Numbered from the stretch's first letter, positions 1 through 7,073 are shown. The stretch: DNA of 7,520 bases from Deltaproteobacteria bacterium (GCA_003105225.1 PQAK01000055.1:18292-25811); one strand, 5' to 3'. The notes: generated from the letters alone by a model not told the origin. Numbers and translations: made by a program.

Positions 1-1287
1 AAATCCGACCTGAACACCACCGACATGCACTCCTTCGTCAACTGCCTGGACGCCGCCGTGCCGCCGTCGTGGGAGTCGAAGCCGGATTGGAAGACCTTCA
101 GCCTCATCGCCCGGAAGGTGAGCGAGCTTTCGGCGAAGCATTTCCCCGAGCCGGTGAAGGATATCGTCGCCGTTCCGCTCCTTCACGATACGCCCGGGGA
201 AATCGCCCAGAGATCCGTGAAGGACTGGAAGCGGGGCGAGTGCGACCCGGTTCCCGGGAAAACGATGCCGGGCCTTGCCTTCGTGGAGCGGGATTACGTG
301 AACCTCTACAACCGGTTCCTGTCGGTGGGGCCGGGGATGGGCAAGCTCGGCGCCCACGGGGTCAGCTGGGAAGCGGGCGACGTGCATGGAAAGCTCCTGG
401 AGCGGATGCCGACGCGCGCATGGAACGGGAAAACCTATCTCGACCTGGAAGATGAAAAGGCGGTCGCGGACGTGATCCTGGCCTTCGCGCCGGAGACCAA
501 CGGGGAACTGGCCTACCGGTCCTACCAGGACCTGGAGAAGCGGGTCGGCAAGCCCCTCTCGCAGATCGCCGCCGGCGACCGGAATTTCCGGATCACCTGG
601 GAGGAGATCACGCAGAAGCCGCGCCGCTACATCAGCACGGCGGTCTGGAGCGGGCTGGTCAACGAGGGGCGACCGTACGCCCCCTACACCCTCAACGTGG
701 AGCACGGCGTGCCGTGGCGGACCCTTTCCGGCCGCCAGTCCCTCTACCTCGACCATCCCTACTACGGCGAGTTCCACGAGGGGCTTCCCACCTTCAAGGG
801 GAAGATCCCGCCGGCGATCCTGGACGAGACGGAAGGGGAGACGGGACTCGTGCTCAATTTCCTCACCCCCCACGGCAAATGGAGCATCCACTCCACCTAC
901 AGCGACAATCTCCGGATGCTCACCCTCTCCCGCGCCGGGCAGGTGGTCTGGCTGCATCCCGAGGACGCGGCGGGGGCCGGGATCGGGGACAACGAGGAGA
1001 TCGAGGTCTACAACGCCAACGGCGTCGTCGTCTGCCGCGCCATCGTATCGTCGCGCATCCCGAAGGGGACGGCGGTCATGTACCACGCGCCGGAACGGAC
1101 CCTCAACATCAAGAAGTCGAAAAAGAGCGGCCGGCGGGGCGGCGTGCACAACAGCCTCTCCCGGATCCGTCTCAAGCCGACGCTGATGCTCGGCGGCTAC
1201 GCCCAGTTCAGCTACTACTTCAACTACTGGGGGCCGACCGGGGTCAACCGCGACTGCTACGTCGTCGTCCGAAAGTTGAGGGGGTGA
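1..1287 (+). CDS. narG: Respiratory nitrate reductase alpha subunit NarG, C-terminal part (5' end outside window)
   Basis: Catalytic Mo-bisMGD subunit of the membrane-bound quinol:nitrate oxidoreductase; it reduces nitrate to nitrite on the cytoplasmic face. The frame is open from base 1 and gives 428 residues to a TGA, so this is roughly the last third of a protein of about 1,200 residues. It follows E. coli NarG closely (recalled, not aligned): DLNTTDMH at the left edge, VKDWKRGECDPVPGKT, LAPETNGELA, PWRTLSGRQSLY, then the molybdopterin-dinucleotide-binding C-terminal domain from about local residue 283 (LNFLTPHGKWSIHSTYSDN, RGGVHNS, FNYWGPTGVNRD). The end, VVVRKLRG, lacks the short polar tail of the E. 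coli protein, which is ordinary variation. The ATG at 25 is internal, not the start. The N-terminal Fe-S (FS0) motif and Asp Mo ligand lie outside the window. narH follows after 4 nt. Identity is secure. Confidence 0.97.
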   Translation, partial: KSDLNTTDMHSFVNCLDAAVPPSWESKPDWKTFSLIARKVSELSAKHFPEPVKDIVAVPLLHDTPGEIAQRSVKDWKRGECDPVPGKTMPGLAFVERDYVNLYNRFLSVGPGMGKLGAHGVSWEAGDVHGKLLERMPTRAWNGKTYLDLEDEKAVADVILAFAPETNGELAYRSYQDLEKRVGKPLSQIAAGDRNFRITWEEITQKPRRYISTAVWSGLVNEGRPYAPYTLNVEHGVPWRTLSGRQSLYLDHPYYGEFHEGLPTFKGKIPPAILDETEGETGLVLNFLTPHGKWSIHSTYSDNLRMLTLSRAGQVVWLHPEDAAGAGIGDNEEIEVYNANGVVVCRAIVSSRIPKGTAVMYHAPERTLNIKKSKKSGRRGGVHNSLSRIRLKPTLMLGGYAQFSYYFNYWGPTGVNRDCYVVVRKLRG

Positions 1288-1291
1288 GCCG

Positions 1292-2743
1292 ATGGACGTG
1301 CGAGCGCAACTGGTGATGGTGTTCAACCTCGACAAGTGCATCGGGTGCCACGCCTGCAGCATTTCCTGCAAGAACATCTGGACCGACCGGCGCGGCGCCG
1401 AATACATGTGGTGGAACAACGTCGAATCCAAGCCCGGCGTCGGGTACCCGAAAGGCTGGGAAGACCAGGGAACGTACAAGGGGGGCTGGGTCGCCGGCGG
1501 GAACCGCCTCCGGCTTCGCGCGCTGGGCAAGGTGCCGACCCTGCTGAACCTGTTCTTCCAGCCCAACCTGCCGAAACTCACGGACTACTACGAGCCGTTC
1601 GACTTCGACTACGGCAATCTTTACGGGGCCGGGGATGCGGACGATCAGCCGGTCGCCGGGGCCTTCTCCCAGATTTCCGGCAGGAAGATCGAATCCATCC
1701 AGGGGGGACCCAACTGGGACGACGACCTCTCCGGCTCCCGGCTCTACGCCGCGAACGATGTCAACCTGGAGGATCGCGGGATCGTCGAGGATTACGGGAG
1801 GATGTTCCTGCAGTACCTCCCGCGGATCTGCAACCACTGCCTGCATCCGGCGTGCGTCGCCTCGTGCCCCTCCCGGGCCATCTACAAGAGGGGAGAGGAC
1901 GGGATCGTCCTGGTGGACCAGAACGTCTGCAAGGGGTGGAGGTTCTGCACCACCGCCTGCCCCTACAAGAAGGTCTACTTCAACTGGGACAGCGGGAAGG
2001 CGGAGAAATGCATCTTCTGCTTCCCGCGCACCGAGACCGGGCAGTGCAACGCCTGCGCCCACAGCTGCGTCGGCAGGATCCGGTACGTCGGCGTCCTCCT
2101 TTACGACACCGAAAGGGTGGAGCAGGCGCTGCTGGAGCCCGATGACCGGCTCGTGGAAGCCCACCGCGCCGTGATCCTCGATCCCCGCGACCCGGCGGTC
2201 CGGGAAGCGGCCCGGAAAAACGGGGTCTCCGCGCAGTGGCTGGACGCCGCCGTGAATTCCCCTGCGTATGCGCTGGTCAAGGAGTTCGGACTTGCCCTGC
2301 CGCTCCACCCCGAGTTCCGGACGTTTCCGATGGCCTACTACATTCCCTCCCTGTCGCCGGTCCTCTCGGTCGAGGGGGAATCCCACGAGTTGATGGAGCA
2401 TGGGCTGTTTCCCGAGGTGGACAGCATGCGGGCCCCCTTGAGCTACCTCGCAAGCCTTCTCTCCGGCGGCAACCGGGATGTGGTGGCGGCGGCGCTGGCG
2501 CGGCTCATCGCACTGCGCGTCTTCACGCGCGCGAAAAACCTCGATCAGCCGGTTCCCGGCGGGGTCCTCGAGCGGGCGGGCCTGGACGAGGCGGCGGCCG
2601 TCCGCCTCTACCGTCTTCTCACCATCGGGGGATACGGGGAGAGGAACGTCATCCCGGCGCAGCAAAGGGAGGAGCAGGATCCCCACGTCCGCAAGGGCGC
2701 GGGCGGGTTCGGGATCCTCAAAAAAGCGGGGAGGCGGAAATGA
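1292..2743 (+). CDS. narH: Respiratory nitrate reductase beta subunit NarH (four Fe-S clusters)
   Basis: Cytoplasmic electron-transfer subunit that carries electrons from the NarI hemes to NarG. It has 483 residues against about 512 in E. coli. All cluster ligands are visible: C16, C19, C22, C26; C180, C183, C188, C192; C213, W216, C219, C223; and C240, C243, C255, C259. From residue 180 on these sit four positions before the E. coli ligands as I recall them. Tryptophan at 216 in the CKGWRFC motif, where a fourth cysteine would be, is the known signature of the [3Fe-4S] cluster, so a normal 3x[4Fe-4S] + 1x[3Fe-4S] set is expected. The C-terminal RLLTIGGYGERNVIP segment also matches the family. 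The ATG follows a GAGGGGG Shine-Dalgarno (1278-1284) and lies 4 nt after narG. Its stop overlaps the narJ start. A 480-residue open frame on the other strand is a G+C-driven shadow. Confidence 0.98.
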   Translation: MDVRAQLVMVFNLDKCIGCHACSISCKNIWTDRRGAEYMWWNNVESKPGVGYPKGWEDQGTYKGGWVAGGNRLRLRALGKVPTLLNLFFQPNLPKLTDYYEPFDFDYGNLYGAGDADDQPVAGAFSQISGRKIESIQGGPNWDDDLSGSRLYAANDVNLEDRGIVEDYGRMFLQYLPRICNHCLHPACVASCPSRAIYKRGEDGIVLVDQNVCKGWRFCTTACPYKKVYFNWDSGKAEKCIFCFPRTETGQCNACAHSCVGRIRYVGVLLYDTERVEQALLEPDDRLVEAHRAVILDPRDPAVREAARKNGVSAQWLDAAVNSPAYALVKEFGLALPLHPEFRTFPMAYYIPSLSPVLSVEGESHELMEHGLFPEVDSMRAPLSYLASLLSGGNRDVVAAALARLIALRVFTRAKNLDQPVPGGVLERAGLDEAAAVRLYRLLTIGGYGERNVIPAQQREEQDPHVRKGAGGFGILKKAGRRK

Positions 2744-3294
2744 GCGTCTCCGGATGCTACGCCTCCCTTGCCCGGATGCTCGACTATCCGGAGAACAAGG
2801 ATACGATCCTTGCGGCCTGCGGGAGCGTCAGCGGGTTTTTCCGGGAACGCCGCATCGGGCCTCCGCCGGATCCCTTCGCGGAATTCGTGGAGGCCTCGAC
2901 CCTTTCGAGGCTCCAGGAGGAATATGTCGCGACCTTCGACTTCAACCCGGCGGTCGCTCCCTACCTGGGCCACCACCTTTACGGGGACGACCGGAAGAAA
3001 GGTGCGTACCTGATCCGGCTGAAGCAGGAATTCGGCCGCCATGGCTTCCTTCCATCCGGCTGCGAACTTCCGGATCATCTTCCGCTGGTGCTGGAGTTCC
3101 TCGCCCGCCTTGCCGAACGCCGTGAGGACGGCGCCCGCCGCTCCTTTCTCTCCGAGTGCGTGCTGCCGGGGATGGAGCGCCTTTCCGCCGGATTTTCCGT
3201 CCGGGCGGAGTCCCCCTGGAAATCGGTGGTCGATGCGACCCGAATCCTGTGCGCCGCGGATGCCTGCGCCCGCGAGGAGGAAACCCCATGCTGA
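2740..3294 (+). CDS. narJ: NarJ, molybdenum cofactor insertion chaperone for nitrate reductase
   Basis: System-specific chaperone (TorD/DmsD/NarJ family) that binds apo-NarG, assists Mo cofactor and FS0 cluster insertion and delays membrane docking until the enzyme is mature; it is not part of the final complex. The product has 184 residues, mostly helical, shorter than E. coli NarJ (about 236) but usual for the family outside enterics. Recognisable segments are the N-terminal YASLARMLDYPEN, the central LQEEYVATFDFNP and PYLGHHLYGDDRKKGAYLIRLKQEF, and the DHLPLVLEFLARL helix. The frame is open further upstream (to 2236), but the ATG at 2740 is chosen because it overlaps the narH stop as ATGA and follows GGGGAGG (2728-2734) at 5 nt spacing. 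The last 7 nt overlap narI. Position between narH and narI makes the assignment firm despite low sequence conservation. Confidence 0.95.
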   Translation: MSVSGCYASLARMLDYPENKDTILAACGSVSGFFRERRIGPPPDPFAEFVEASTLSRLQEEYVATFDFNPAVAPYLGHHLYGDDRKKGAYLIRLKQEFGRHGFLPSGCELPDHLPLVLEFLARLAERREDGARRSFLSECVLPGMERLSAGFSVRAESPWKSVVDATRILCAADACAREEETPC

Positions 3295-3965
3295 ACGTCT
3301 TTATTTTCGTCGTTCTCCCGTACGCGGCGCTGGCGCTGCTCCTCTTCGTGACGCCGTACCGGTACTTCTCGAACCGGCTGGTCTGGTCGGCCTATTCCAC
3401 CCAGTTCCTGGAACAGAAAGCCCTCTTCTGGGGCAGCATCCCGTGGCATTACGGCATCCTTCCGGTGCTGGCGGCGCACCTGGTGAGCGTGATCCTCCCC
3501 GGCCCCATGAAGGCGATCCTCGGGAACCCGCGGGCCCTGATCCTCCTGGAGGACATCGGGCAGGGACTCGGGCTGCTGGCCCTTTTCGGCTGCCTTGCGC
3601 TCCTGCTGCGGCGCCTGAGGACCCCCATGCTGAAGGCGGTGACCTCGGCCGCCGACCTGGCTCTCCTCGCCCTGCTCCTCGTGGAGGTCGCCACCGGGGT
3701 CTACATGGGCATCTTCATCCGCGGCGGCCCCCTGTGGTACCTGTACACGGCGGTCCCGTACTTCCATTCGCTCCTGGCGTTCAACCCGCAGGTCGAGTAC
3801 GTGGCCGACTTCCCCATGGTGTTCAAGGTGCACGCGGCGGGCGCCTTCCTGTTCGTGGCGGTGCTTCCGTTCACCAAGCTCGTTCACCTGCTCTATCTTC
3901 CGGTCGGCTTCCTGAAGGACCCGCCCATCCTGTACCGGTGGCGGACCTCGAAGACCGGCGAATGA
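3288..3965 (+). CDS. narI: Respiratory nitrate reductase gamma subunit NarI (di-heme cytochrome b)
   Basis: Integral membrane subunit that oxidises quinol at the periplasmic side and passes electrons through two b hemes to NarH. It has 225 residues, the same length as E. coli NarI, with about five hydrophobic helices. The four axial histidines are visible at H54 and H64 (WHYGILPVLAAH) and at H182 and H200 (FKVHAAGAF and TKLVHLLYLP). The 10- and 18-residue spacings equal those of E. coli H56/H66 and H187/H205. The start ATG lies inside the end of narJ, 7 nt after a GAGGAGG ribosome-binding site (3274-3280), which argues for translational coupling; an earlier in-frame ATG at 3156 would overlap narJ by more than 130 nt and is rejected. 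No diheme c-type cytochrome (NarC type) is fused or adjacent. The gene is intact. Confidence 0.97.
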   Translation: MLNVFIFVVLPYAALALLLFVTPYRYFSNRLVWSAYSTQFLEQKALFWGSIPWHYGILPVLAAHLVSVILPGPMKAILGNPRALILLEDIGQGLGLLALFGCLALLLRRLRTPMLKAVTSAADLALLALLLVEVATGVYMGIFIRGGPLWYLYTAVPYFHSLLAFNPQVEYVADFPMVFKVHAAGAFLFVAVLPFTKLVHLLYLPVGFLKDPPILYRWRTSKTGE

Positions 3966-3978
3966 AGGGAGGGGCGAC
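3963..3978 (+). repeat. 16-nt repeat copy 1: narI stop plus narK ribosome-binding site
   Basis: TGAAGGGAGGGGCGAC covers the narI stop codon and the Shine-Dalgarno of narK (GGGAGGGG, 3967-3974, 7 nt before the ATG at 3982). An identical 16-mer sits at the narK stop codon. Here it is functional; the second copy has no start codon to serve. Confidence 0.85.
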
Positions 3979-3981
3979 CCC

Positions 3982-5367
3982 ATGACATCCCGCGTCCTGG
4001 CGGTGTGGAACCCGGAAGACCAGGCATTCTGGAACACGGAAGGCAAGTCCATCGCCTCCCGGAATCTCTGGATCTCCATCCCTGCGCTGCTCCTCTCCTT
4101 CGCGGTCTGGATGGTCTGGAGCGTGGTGGTCGTCAACCTCCCGACCATCGGGTTCCCGTTCGCCACCGACCAGCTCTTCTGGCTGGCGGCGCTGCCGGGG
4201 CTGGCGGGGGCGACGCTCCGCATCTTCTATTCCTTCATGGTGCCGATCTTCGGCGGACGGAAATGGACCACCATCAGCACCGCCTCCCTGCTGATCCCGG
4301 CGATCGGCATCGGCTTCGCGGTGCGCGACCCCGGCACGAGTTATTCCACCTTCCTCGTCCTGGCCCTGTTGTGCGGCCTGGGCGGCGGAAATTTCGCCTC
4401 CAGCATGTCGAACATCAGCTTTTTCTTCCCCCAGGCGCAGAAGGGCACCGCGCTGGGGCTGAACGCGGGGCTCGGGAACCTGGGGGTGAGCGCCATGCAG
4501 TTCCTCGTGCCGCTGGCCATCACCGCCGGCGTGTTCGGCGCCCTCTGCGGCGGTCCGCAGGACTGCGTCGAAAACGGGGTGGCGAGGCCGATGTGGCTGC
4601 AGAACGCCGGGTTCATCTGGGTGCCGTTCATCGCCGCCTCGACGGTGGCGGCCTGGTTCGGGATGAACGACATCGCCAGCGCCAAGGCCTCGTTCCGCGA
4701 GCAGGCGGTCATCTTCCGGCGCAAGCACAACTGGCTCATGTGCTGGCTCTATCTCGGGACCTTCGGCTCCTTCATCGGCTACTCGGCCGGGCTGCCGCTG
4801 CTGATCAAGTCCCAGTTCCCCGGGATCAGCCCCACCAAGTACGCGTTTCTCGGGCCCCTTGTCGGCGCGCTCATGCGCCCGGTGGGGGGGTGGGTCGCGG
4901 ACAAGGTGGGGGGCGCGCGGGTCACGTTCTGGAATTTCATCGCGATGGCCGCGAGCGCGGCCGGCATCCTGGCGTTCCTTCCCCGCGGCGGCGCGGGCGG
5001 CAGCTTCGCGGGCTTCCTGGCCATGTTCATCCTGATGTTCGTCACGACGGGCATCGGCAACGGTTCGACGTTCCGCATGATCCCGGTGATCTTCGCGACC
5101 GATCGGATGCGGGATGCGGAAGGGAAAGGACCCGCGGCGCAGGAACAGGCTGCGAAGGACGCCGCGAAGGAAGCCGCGGCCGTCATCGGGTTCAGCTCGG
5201 CTTTCGCCGCCTACGGCGCGTTTTTCATCCCCAAGGGGTTCGGCAGCTCGATCTCCCTCACCGGGGGGCCGGAGGCCGCGCTCTACGGGTTCCTGGCCTT
5301 CTACATCACCTGCATCGCGGTCACGTATTGGTTCTATTCCCGCCGGAACGCCGAGATGCCGTGCTGA
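3982..5367 (+). CDS. narK: NarK-type nitrate/nitrite transporter (MFS)
   Basis: Twelve-helix major facilitator protein of the nitrate/nitrite porter family, probably importing nitrate in exchange for nitrite. The 461-residue product resembles E. coli NarK along its length. Visible landmarks are GATLRIFYSFMVPIFGGR with R80 (equivalent to nitrate-binding R89 of E. coli), GLGGGNFASSMSNISFFFP (nitrate signature 1, about 132-150), LGNLGVSAMQ, GMNDIAS, ALMRPVGG with R299 (equivalent to R305) and GIGNGSTFRMIP (nitrate signature 2, about 357-368). Both substrate arginines are therefore present. A charged Ala/Lys/Glu-rich stretch at about 374-399 is the family's usual loop between helices 10 and 11. 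The gene starts 16 nt after narI with a strong ribosome-binding site and ends the nar operon as seen here. Nitrate/H+ symport versus nitrate/nitrite antiport cannot be told from sequence alone; resemblance to E. coli NarK favours antiport. Confidence 0.95.
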   Translation: MTSRVLAVWNPEDQAFWNTEGKSIASRNLWISIPALLLSFAVWMVWSVVVVNLPTIGFPFATDQLFWLAALPGLAGATLRIFYSFMVPIFGGRKWTTISTASLLIPAIGIGFAVRDPGTSYSTFLVLALLCGLGGGNFASSMSNISFFFPQAQKGTALGLNAGLGNLGVSAMQFLVPLAITAGVFGALCGGPQDCVENGVARPMWLQNAGFIWVPFIAASTVAAWFGMNDIASAKASFREQAVIFRRKHNWLMCWLYLGTFGSFIGYSAGLPLLIKSQFPGISPTKYAFLGPLVGALMRPVGGWVADKVGGARVTFWNFIAMAASAAGILAFLPRGGAGGSFAGFLAMFILMFVTTGIGNGSTFRMIPVIFATDRMRDAEGKGPAAQEQAAKDAAKEAAAVIGFSSAFAAYGAFFIPKGFGSSISLTGGPEAALYGFLAFYITCIAVTYWFYSRRNAEMPC

Positions 5368-5380
5368 AGGGAGGGGCGAC
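5365..5380 (+). repeat. 16-nt repeat copy 2: narK stop plus orphan Shine-Dalgarno
   Basis: This is an exact copy of the 16-mer at the narI/narK junction, again beginning with the TGA stop of the preceding gene. The GGGAGGGG core (5369-5376) would be a strong ribosome-binding site, but no ATG, GTG or TTG follows within 5-15 nt; the next stretch is G+C-rich and leads into the convergent TSUP gene. It may be the remnant of a lost downstream gene or of a narK duplication. Confidence 0.8.
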
Positions 5381-5385
5381 GCGGC

Positions 5386-5407
5386 GGCTTCGGGGGCCGG
5401 GGAAGCC
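5386..5407. terminator. Small hairpin between convergent operons (possible terminator)
   Basis: GGCTTC (5386-5391) can pair with GAAGCC (5402-5407) around a 10-nt G-rich loop. It lies in the 44-bp gap between the narK stop and the TSUP stop, where transcription from both sides must end. There is no T-run on either strand, so it is not a classical intrinsic terminator. It may be a Rho-associated or mRNA 3'-end structure, or chance in G+C-rich DNA. Confidence 0.3.
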
Positions 5408-5411
5408 CTGC

Positions 5412-6149
5412 CTACACCAGCAGCATCTTGAAACCCGCGATCGTCAGTACCGCGGACAACGTCTTGAGGATGCCCGCCGCGGACAGGCGGCGGCTGCCGA
5501 AAAAGGATCCGGCGAAGCCCCCGCACAGCGCGGATGCCGCCAGTATCGGCAGATAGCCGGGGACCGCCTGGAGACTACCGATGTGGCCGAGAAGCCCGGC
5601 GATGGAGTTGACCAGGATAAACAGCGCCGAGACGGCCGACACCTCCCTGGCCCTGGCCCAACGGAGCAGGAGCATCAGGGGGCTCAAGAAGATGCCGCCT
5701 CCCACCCCGGTAAGGCCCGACAACAGGCCGAAGACCGCGCCGACGACCAGCGCCGCCGGGACGGAGGGGGGCAAGGTCTCCTTCTCTTCCCGTTCCCTTT
5801 TGAAAAACAGGCGGCAGGCAGAGGCCAGCAGGAGGATTCCCACCAGGGGATTGAAGACGGTTTCGGGAAGGCTCAGGCCGCCGCCGATGTAGCTGAACGG
5901 GATCGAGGCGACCGCGAACGGCCAGAACAGGCGCCACGAGAAATGGCCGGATCGCGCAAAATGGAACGTGGCGACGGCCGAGACCAGGATGTTCAGGACC
6001 AAAGCGGTGGGCTTGAAAACGGCCGGGGCGAGGCTGAACAGGGCCAGGACGGCGAGGTATCCCGACGCCCCGCCGTGGCCGATGCAGGAGTAGAGGATCG
6101 CGACCGCCACGATGCAGACCGCGAGAAGTAGCAGAAGGGAAACGCTCAC
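5412..6149 (-). CDS. TauE/SafE (TSUP) family membrane transporter
   Basis: Integral membrane protein of 245 residues with about eight hydrophobic segments and the family's two-fold repeat. The first-half motif GHGGASGYLAVLAL lies at residues 24-37 and the second-half motif GLLSGLTGVGGGIFLSP at 141-157, separated by a charged cytoplasmic loop (KREREEKE, 117-124). Known members move sulfite, sulfoacetate, thiosulfate or other small sulfur and carboxylate anions; the substrate here cannot be read from sequence. The start is GTG at 6149, supported by GGAG 7 nt upstream and by the hydrophobic N-terminus beginning at once. It lies 26 nt downstream of the ModE-like gene on the same strand, so it is the last gene of the mobB operon, and it converges on narK. 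That context suggests a role tied to molybdenum or sulfur-anion homeostasis, which is inference. Confidence 0.9.
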   Translation of the reverse strand: MSVSLLLLLAVCIVAVAILYSCIGHGGASGYLAVLALFSLAPAVFKPTALVLNILVSAVATFHFARSGHFSWRLFWPFAVASIPFSYIGGGLSLPETVFNPLVGILLLASACRLFFKREREEKETLPPSVPAALVVGAVFGLLSGLTGVGGGIFLSPLMLLLRWARAREVSAVSALFILVNSIAGLLGHIGSLQAVPGYLPILAASALCGGFAGSFFGSRRLSAAGILKTLSAVLTIAGFKMLLV

Positions 6150-6175
6150 GGAAGCACTCCGATGCGCCGCGCCGC

Positions 6176-6526
6176 TCAGAACCCGAGCCGAAGGAACTTG
6201 CGGTTCACCAGGCCGTTGAAGTCCTTCTTCAGCCGGTGGAATTTATCCAGCAGGGCCGCCGCCTGGGGGCTGAGGGTGGATACGCCCCCTCCCGTCCCCC
6301 CTTTCCGGCGGACGACCACGGGAAATCCGAGCCGCTTTTCCATCGCGTCGACGTACGTCCACGCCTTGCGGTACGGGATACCCATCTCCCTGGCGGCCGC
6401 GTTGATCGAGCCGTTCTTCCGCACGAGGCGAAGCAATTCCTCGCGTCCTTCTCCGAAGACCGGTTCCCCGTCGATTTCCAGCCAGATCTTGGAACGCACT
6501 TCCAGCGCCGGCTCCCGGCCGCTCAC
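6176..6526 (-). CDS. ModE-like winged helix-turn-helix regulator, DNA-binding domain only
   Basis: A 116-residue protein matching the N-terminal DNA-binding domain of ModE. After a short strand-forming start (VRSKIWLEIDGEPVFGEGR, 10-28) come LLRLVRKNGSINAAAREMGIPYRKAWTYVDAMEKRLG (31-67), the LysR-type helix-turn-helix that aligns with the GSIN-AA-LG-SY-AW pattern of ModE. The wing follows with VVRRKGGTGGGVSTLSPQAAALLDKF (71-96). E. coli ModE is about 262 residues and binds molybdate through C-terminal Mop/TOBE domains; these are absent here. The start is GTG at 6526: it overlaps the mobB stop as GTGA and has AGGAGG (6535-6540) 8 nt upstream. The frame is open further upstream, but that part only shadows mobB. 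It probably binds the palindrome upstream of mobB; how it would sense molybdenum is unclear. I give no gene symbol because one-domain members are not proven ModE orthologues. Confidence 0.88.
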   Translation of the reverse strand: MSGREPALEVRSKIWLEIDGEPVFGEGREELLRLVRKNGSINAAAREMGIPYRKAWTYVDAMEKRLGFPVVVRRKGGTGGGVSTLSPQAAALLDKFHRLKKDFNGLVNRKFLRLGF

Positions 6527-7026
6527 GACAGGAACCTCCTCTCGATGAAGTCCGCAACGGCAACGGAATCGTTGAGATCCAGCCTCGGAACGTCCAGATC
6601 CAGGGGTTCGTCGCTGGCGACTGCCAGGAGGGTCGGGTCGCGCTCCGCTCCCCGGCAGAGCAGGGTGTCGCTGCGGTCCTTCCGATGCACCTCGATTTTC
6701 GGCAACGCGCTCGCCTTGAACCCTTCGGTCAGGACGATATCCACGTCGGTGAAATACCTCGACAGGAGTTCCTCGACCGGGGGAGATGCGGCGTGCCGCT
6801 TCACGAGAGCCAGTTTTTCGGGCGAGCAGATCAGCATCGTGTCCGCGCCGGCGGCGGTAAGGCGGTAGCTGTCCTTGCCCGGACGGTCGATGTCGAAACG
6901 GTGCGCGTCGTGCTTGATGGCGCCCACCCGGTACCCGCGGTCCTTCAACCGGACGATGACCTTTTCGAGGAGGGTGGTCTTGCCGGTTCCGGATTTGGCC
7001 ACGAAAGAAACGGCCTTGACGGTCAC
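6523..7026 (-). CDS. mobB: MobB, molybdopterin-guanine dinucleotide biosynthesis adaptor (P-loop GTPase)
   Basis: Cytoplasmic GTP-binding protein that assists MobA in attaching GMP to molybdopterin, giving the MGD cofactor used by NarG. The 167 residues show the MobB order: P-loop FVAKSGTGKTTLLEKV (8-23), GAIKHDAHRFDIDRPGKDSYRLTAAGAD (35-62, the family signature), a Walker-B-like DIVLTEGFKASALPKIEVHR (96-115) and a C-terminal region with DLNDSVAVADFIE. The P-loop begins with Ala10 rather than Gly; GKTT (15-18) is intact, and such variation occurs in the family. The start is GTG at 7026; no other start exists before an in-frame stop upstream. Its ribosome-binding site is weak, with only a G-run close by. 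It is the first gene of the mobB/ModE-like/TSUP operon and overlaps the next gene by 4 nt. mobA is not in the window. Confidence 0.94.
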   Translation of the reverse strand: MTVKAVSFVAKSGTGKTTLLEKVIVRLKDRGYRVGAIKHDAHRFDIDRPGKDSYRLTAAGADTMLICSPEKLALVKRHAASPPVEELLSRYFTDVDIVLTEGFKASALPKIEVHRKDRSDTLLCRGAERDPTLLAVASDEPLDLDVPRLDLNDSVAVADFIERRFLS

Positions 7027-7042
7027 GCGGGCCCCCGTTTCC

Positions 7043-7073
7043 GAGCGTCCCTCCCTGGAGGCGCTTCACGCTC
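7043..7073 (-). other. Hairpin in the mobB 5' leader
   Basis: GAGCGT (7043-7048) and ACGCTC (7068-7073) are exact inverted repeats enclosing a second stem, CCTC (7050-7053) with GAGG (7058-7061), around a 4-nt loop. In the mobB transcript the inner stem holds the best Shine-Dalgarno-like run of the leader (GGGAGGG), which lies about 23 nt before the GTG start and is therefore too far away to act directly. It could influence mobB translation or be chance. It is much too small for the known Moco riboswitch. Confidence 0.35.

Noticed and set aside
1244..2686. A 480-residue open frame antisense to narH
   Set aside because: It mirrors the codon structure of narH in G+C-rich DNA, has low-complexity Arg/Pro/Gly composition and no recognisable motif; narH is certain.
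2236..2739. Upstream extension of the narJ frame as an N-terminal fusion domain
   Set aside because: The extension lies wholly within narH in another frame and is Arg/Gly/Pro-rich; the ATGA overlap and ribosome-binding site fix the start at 2740.
3871..5526. A 551-residue open frame antisense to narK
   Set aside because: His/Arg/Glu/Gly-rich low-complexity translation lying across narK and both operon ends; a shadow of a confidently identified transporter gene.
4005..6131. A 708-residue plus-strand frame across narK and the TSUP gene
   Set aside because: It runs out of frame through narK and antisense to the TSUP gene, with Arg/Gly/Gln-rich composition; no domain is visible.
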